DNA from: Bathymodiolus brooksi
Taxonomy: Eukaryota > Mollusca > Bivalvia > Mytilida > Modiolidae
Reading direction: 5' to 3'
DNA length: 64,000 nt
Assembly: GCA_963680875.1 (NCBI GenBank)
Contig: OY804589.1
Location: 310,001 to 374,000 of the forward strand
Under the pieces are notes generated by a model. The model was not told the DNA's origin, searched no databases, and saw nothing but the letters and a program-made list of their open reading frames with translations. Numbering within the stretch: position 1 is the stretch's first letter; each line of letters starts with the position of its first letter. The position numbers were made by a program, and so were the translations under genes. Shown here piece by piece: positions 60,118 through 64,000 of this stretch.

Positions 60118-61728
60118 TTGAATTGTACCATATGTTAGGAAGTTTACTAAGTATTTGTTTAGTCCACTACTCGGTGTGGTTGACTTGTACCTTATGTTAG
60201 GAAGTTTGCTAGGTATTTGTTTAGTCCACTACTCGGTGTGGTTGACTTGTACCTTATGTTAGGAAATTTACTAGGTATTTGTTTAGTCCACTACTCGGTG
60301 TGGTTGACTTGTACCTTATGTTAGGAAGTTTACTAGGTATTTGTTTAGTCCACTACTCGGTGTGGTTGACTTGTACCTTATGTTAGGAAGTTTACTAGGT
60401 ATTTGTTTAGTCCACTACTCGGTGTGGTTGACTTGTACCTTATGTTAGGAAATTTACTAGGTATTTGTTTAGTCCACTACTCGGTGTGGTTGACTTGTAC
60501 CTTATGTTAGGAAGTTTACTAGGTATTTGTTTAGTCCACTACTCGGTGTGGTTGACTTGTACCTTATGCTAGGAAGTTTACTAGGTATTTGTCTAGTCCA
60601 CTACTCGGTATGGTTGACTTGTACCTTATGTTAGGAAATTTACTAAGTATTTGTTTAGTCCACTACTCGGTGTGGTTGACTTGTACCTTATGTTAGGAAG
60701 TTTACTAAATATTTGTTTAGTCCACTACTCGGTGTGGTTGACTTGTACCTTATGCTAGTAAGTTTACTAGGTATTTGTTTAGTCCACTACTCGGTGTGGT
60801 TGACTTGTACCTTATGTTAGGAAGTTTACTAGGTATTTGTTTAGTCCACTACTCCGTGTGGTTGACTTGTACCTTATGCTAGGAAGTTTACTAAGTATTT
60901 GTTTAGTCCACTACTCGCTGTGGTTGACTTGTACCTTATGTTAGGAAGTTTACTAGGTATTTGTTTAGTCCACTACTCGGTGTGGTTGACTTGTACCTTA
61001 TGTTAGGAAGTTTACTAGGTATTTGTTTAGTCCACTACTCGGTGTGGTTGACTTGTACCTTATGTTAGGAAGTTTACTAGGTATTTGTTTAGTCCACTAC
61101 TCGGTGTGGTTGACTTGTACCTTATGTTAGGAAGTTTACTAGGTATTTGTTTAGTCCACTACTCGGTGTGGTTGACTTGTACCTTATGCTAGGAAGTTTA
61201 CTAGGTATTTGTTTAGTCCACTACTCGGTGTGGTTGACTTGTACCTCATGTTAGGAAGTTTACTAAATATTTATTTAGTCCACTACTCGGTGTGGTTGAC
61301 TTGTACCTTATGCTAGTAAGTTTACTAGGTATTTGTTCAGTCCACTACTCGGTGTGGATGACTTGTACCTTATGTTAGGAAGTTTACTAGGTATTTTTTT
61401 GTCCACTACTCCGTGTGGTTGACTTGTACCTTATGTTAGGAAGTTTACTAAGTATTTGTTTAATCCACTACTCGGTGTGGTTGACTTGTACCTTATGTTA
61501 GGAAGTTTACTAAGTATTTGTTTAGTCCACTACTCGGTGTTGTTGACTTGTACCTTATGCTAGGAAGTTTACTAAGTATTTGTTTAGTCCACTACTCGGT
61601 GTGGTTGACTTGTACCTTATGTTAGGAAGTTTACTAAGTATTTGTTTAGTCCACTACTCGGTGTGGTTGACTTGTACCTTATGCTAGGAAGTTTACTAGG
61701 TATTTGTTTAGTCCACTACTACGTGTGG
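60118..61728 (+). repeat. Family A' subunit, 26 monomers, 1,611 bp
   Basis: It has the same length as the subunits at 373-1983 and 4711-6321. The order TTGAATTG, TTTGCTAGG, AAATTT, TTTGTCTAG/CGGTATGG, TAAATA, GCTAGTAAG, CCGTG, CGCTG, CTCATG, TTCAGTCC and the 61-bp monomer is the same. It ends with a CTACG monomer, as at 1970. Confidence 0.85.
61358..61418 (+). repeat. 61-bp T-run monomer, right side
   Basis: Occurs 1,363 bp (22 x 62 minus 1) after the previous one, again behind CTCATG and GCTAGTAAG monomers. It is followed directly by a TTTAATCC monomer, unlike the left-block copies, which have CGTTG and TATCTT monomers next. Confidence 0.92.
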
Positions 61729-63463
61729 TTGAATTGTACCATATGTTAGGAAGTTTACTAAGTATTTGTTTAGTCCACTACTCGGTGTGGTTGACTTGTA
61801 CCTTATGTTAGGAAGTTTGCTAGGTATTTGTTTAGTCCACTACTCGGTGTGGTTGACTTGTACCTTATGTTAGGAAGTTTACTAGGTATTTGTTTAGTCC
61901 ACTACTCGGTGTGGTTGACTTGTACCTTATGTTAGGAAGTTTACTAGGTATTTGTTTAGTCCACTACTCGGTGTGGTTGACTTGTACCTTATGTTAGGAA
62001 GTTTACTAGGTATTTGTTTAGTCCACTACTCGGTGTGGTTGACTTGTACCTTATGTTAGGAAGTTTACTAGGTATTTGGTTAGTCCACTACTCGGTGTGG
62101 TTGACTTGTACCTTATGTTAGGAAGTTTACTAGGTATTTGTCTAGTCCACTACTCGGTATGGTTGACTTGTACCTTATGTTAGGAAGTTTACTAAGTATT
62201 TGTTTAGTCCACTACTCGGTGTGGTTGACTTGTACCTTATGTTAGGAAGTTTACTAAATATTTGTTTTGTCCACTACTCGGTGTGGTTGACTTGTACCTT
62301 ATGCTAGTAAGTTTACTAGGTATTTGTTTAGTCCACTACTCGTTGTGGTTGACTTGTACCTTATGTTAGGAAGTTTACTAGGTATTTGTTTAGTCCACTA
62401 CTTCGTGTGGTTGACTTGTACCTTATGCTAGGAAGTTTACTAAGTATTTGTTTAGTCCACTACTCGCTGTGGTTGACTTGTACCTTATGTTAGGAAGTTT
62501 ACTAGGTATTTGTTTAGTCCACTACTCGGTGTGGTTGACTTGTACCTTATGTTAGGAAGTTTACTAGGTATTTGTTTAGTCCACTACTCGGTGTGGTTGA
62601 CTTGTACCTTATGTTAGGAAGTTTACTAGGTATTTGTTTAGTCCACTACTCGGTGTGGTTGACTTGTACCTTATGTTAGGAAGTTTACTAGGTATTTGTT
62701 TAGTCCACTACTCGGTGTGGTTGACTTGTACCTTATGCTAGGAAGTTTACTAGGTATTTGTTTAGTCCACTACTCGGTGTGGTTGACTTGTACCTCATGT
62801 TAGGAAGTTTACTAAATATTTATTTAGTCCACTACTCGGTGTGGTTGACTTGTACCTTATGCTAGTAAGTTTACTAGGTATTTGTTCAGTCCACTACTCG
62901 GTGTGGATGACTTGTACCTTATGTTAGGAAGTTTACTAGGTATTTTTTTGTCCACTACTCCGTGTGGTTGACTTGTACCTTATGTTAGGAAGTTTACTAA
63001 GTATTTGTTTAGTCCACTACTCGTTGTGGTTGACTTGTATCTTATGTTAGGAAGTTTACTAGGTATTTGTTTAGTCCACTACTCGGTGTGGTTGACTTGT
63101 ACCTTATGTTAGGAAGTTTACTAGGTATTTGTTTAGTCCACTACTCGGTGTGGTTGACTTGTACCTTATGTTAGGAAGTTTACTAAGTATTTGTTTAATC
63201 CACTACTCGGTGTGGTTGACTTGTACCTTATGTTAGGAAGTTTACTAAGTATTTGTTTAGTCCACTACTCGGTGTGGTTGACTTGTACCTTATGCTAGGA
63301 AGTTTACTAAGTATTTGTTTAGTCCACTACTCGGTGTGGTTGACTTGTACCTTATGTTAGGAAGTTTACTAAGTATTTGTTTAGTCCACTACTCGGTGTG
63401 GTTGACTTGTACCTTATGCTAGGAAGTTTACTAGGTATTTGTTTAGTCCACTACTACGTGTGG
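61729..63463 (+). repeat. Family A' subunit, 28 monomers, 1,735 bp
   Basis: It runs from TTGAATTG (61729) to TTGAATTG (63464); 1,735 is 28 x 62 minus 1. It closely follows the left-block subunit that starts at 1984 (TTTGGTTAG, TTTGTCTAG/CGGTATGG, TTTGTTTTG, CTTCG, CGCTG, CTCATG, TTCAGTCC, T-run monomer, CGTTG, TATCTT), then closes with TTTAATCC and CTACG. Confidence 0.85.
62907..62967 (+). repeat. 61-bp T-run monomer, right side
   Basis: Occurs 1,549 bp (25 x 62 minus 1) after the previous one. It is followed by CGTTG and TATCTT monomers as in the left block. Confidence 0.92.
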
Positions 63464-64000
63464 TTGAATTGTACCATATGTTAGGAAGTTTACTAAGTAT
63501 TTGTTTAGTCCACTACTCGGTGTGGTTGACTTGTACCTTATGTTAGGAAGTTTGCTAGGTATTTGTTTAGTCCACTACTCGGTGTGGTTGACTTGTACCT
63601 TATGTTAGGAAGTTTACTAGGTATTTGTTTAGTCCACTACTCGGTGTGGTTGACTTGTACCTTATGTTAGGAAGTTTACTAGGTATTTGTTTAGTCCACT
63701 ACTCGGTGTGGTTGACTTGTACCTTATGCTAGGAAGTTTACTAGGTATTTGTTTAGTCCACTACTCGGTGTGGTTGACTTGTACCTTATGTTAGGAAGTT
63801 TACTAGGTATTTGGTTAGTCCACTACTCGGTGTGGTTGACTTGTACCTTATGTTAGGAAGTTTACTAGGTATTTGTCTAGTCCACTACTCGGTATGGTTG
63901 ACTTGTACCTTATGTTAGGAAGTTTACTAAGTATTTGTTTAGTCCACTACTCGGTGTGGTTGACTTGTACCTTATGTTAGGAAGTTTACTAAATATTTGT
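63464..64000 (+). repeat. Family A' subunit, cut by the window edge
   Basis: Eight full monomers and a partial one start a further unit: TTGAATTG with CCATATG, TTTGCTAGG, two plain copies, C18, TTTGGTTAG, TTTGTCTAG/CGGTATGG, AG33, and TAAATA. The order matches 1984 and 61729 onward. The last 41 bases (63960-64000) are the first two thirds of monomer 1,033, so the array continues to the right. Confidence 0.85.
63960..64000 (+). repeat. Partial monomer at the right edge
   Basis: The first 41 bases of monomer 1,033, with AA at positions 33-34 (TAAATA type). It is cut only by the end of the window. Confidence 0.95.

Larger units (their letters stand above)
1..64000 (+). repeat. 62-bp satellite array, head-to-tail, fills the window
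   Basis: Every part of the window is a copy of one 62-bp monomer in the same orientation. Landmarks within the monomer are TTGACTTGTACC at 1-12, TTATG at 13-17, AGGAAGTTTAC at 20-30, GTCCAC at 45-50 and CGGTGTGG at 55-62. The consensus has 26 T, 15 G, 12 A and 9 C, which is 38.7% GC. Monomer starts can be followed from base 1 to base 63960, giving 1,032 complete copies. Nineteen monomers are not 62 bp long, and their length changes account exactly for the final phase. Monomers differ by scattered substitutions, most often T/C at position 18 and G/A at position 33. There is no inserted element, inversion or unique spacer. Such arrays are known from centromeric, pericentromeric and subtelomeric heterochromatin of eukaryotes; which applies here cannot be seen. 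The strand label is arbitrary. Confidence 0.99.

Noticed and set aside
1..64000. CRISPR array
   Set aside because: Repeats are contiguous 62-bp units with no unique spacers between short direct repeats, and the variants recur in ordered blocks. No cas-like gene is present.
1..64000. Protein-coding genes or a repetitive protein ORF
   Set aside because: 62 is not divisible by 3, so any frame passes through all phases. On the + strand the consensus has TGA at position 2 and TAG at 19, 31 and 43, which limits stop-free runs to about 139 bases. On the - strand every phase has a stop in each monomer. Short open stretches are by-products.
1..64000. Bacterial promoter signature (TTGACT followed by TATGTT) in each monomer
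   Set aside because: The two boxes are only 7 bases apart instead of about 17, and they recur by repetition alone. Nothing suggests a prokaryotic context.
1..64000. Telomeric repeat (TTAGG of arthropods) within the monomer
   Set aside because: TTAGG occurs once per 62 bp, often changed to CTAGG, and is never in tandem. It is a chance pentamer and not telomeric DNA.
1..64000. CENP-B box in the monomer
   Set aside because: The core TTCG...A..CGGG is absent; the only CGG is in CTCGGTGTGG, without the rest of the motif at the right spacing.

Overview
The whole 64 kb window is one uninterrupted, head-to-tail satellite DNA array. Its monomer is 62 bp, starts with TTGACTTGTACC and ends with CGGTGTGG. 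Following the monomer start through the window gives 1,032 complete monomers plus a 41-base partial one at the right edge. The first complete monomer starts at base 1 and the partial one at 63960. The length changes I found sum to -25, and 62 x 1032 - 25 = 63959 agrees exactly with the observed end phase. I found no protein gene, RNA gene, transposon, CRISPR array, inverted segment or unique sequence. A block of this size and purity suggests a eukaryotic chromosome, in centromeric, pericentromeric, subtelomeric or other heterochromatic DNA. I do not recognise the monomer and cannot name the organism.

The content lies above the monomer, in a patchwork of higher-order repeats (HORs). These are runs of diagnostic variant monomers that recur in the same order at distances that are multiples of 62 bp, corrected for known indels. 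Block A (1-12086) holds a nearly perfect tandem duplication of 4,338 bp (70 monomers; 373-4710 and 4711-9048), built on an older subunit of about 26-28 monomers. It is followed by a 1,240-bp (20-mer) duplication at 8429-10908 and a mixed stretch. Block B (12087-24239) has four successive units of 49, 48, 55 and at least 44 monomers. Block C (24240-33166) has units of 26, 30 and 27 monomers. Block D (33167-50154) has a 992-bp duplication, a 4,154-bp duplication (67-mer; 35151-43458) and an overlapping 4,216-bp duplication (68-mer; 41723-50154). Block E (50155-54664) has two copies of a segment carrying an 8-bp-deleted monomer, plus a perfect-looking 496-bp duplication. Block F (54665-58258) has a 1,425-bp unit whose second copy lacks five monomers. 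Block A' (58259-64000) returns to the block A family, so related HORs flank about 46 kb of different subfamilies.

The layout fits repeated local amplification by unequal exchange or a similar process, acting on segments of 0.5-4.3 kb without one fixed HOR length. The longest duplications differ at only a few bases that I could see, so they are recent, unless they are assembly artefacts. The array has a strong strand bias (the + strand of the consensus is T 26, G 15, A 12, C 9) and no coding capacity. Block edges are given at monomer starts and could shift by one or two monomers. Identities were judged by marker monomers and partial base reading, not by a full alignment.
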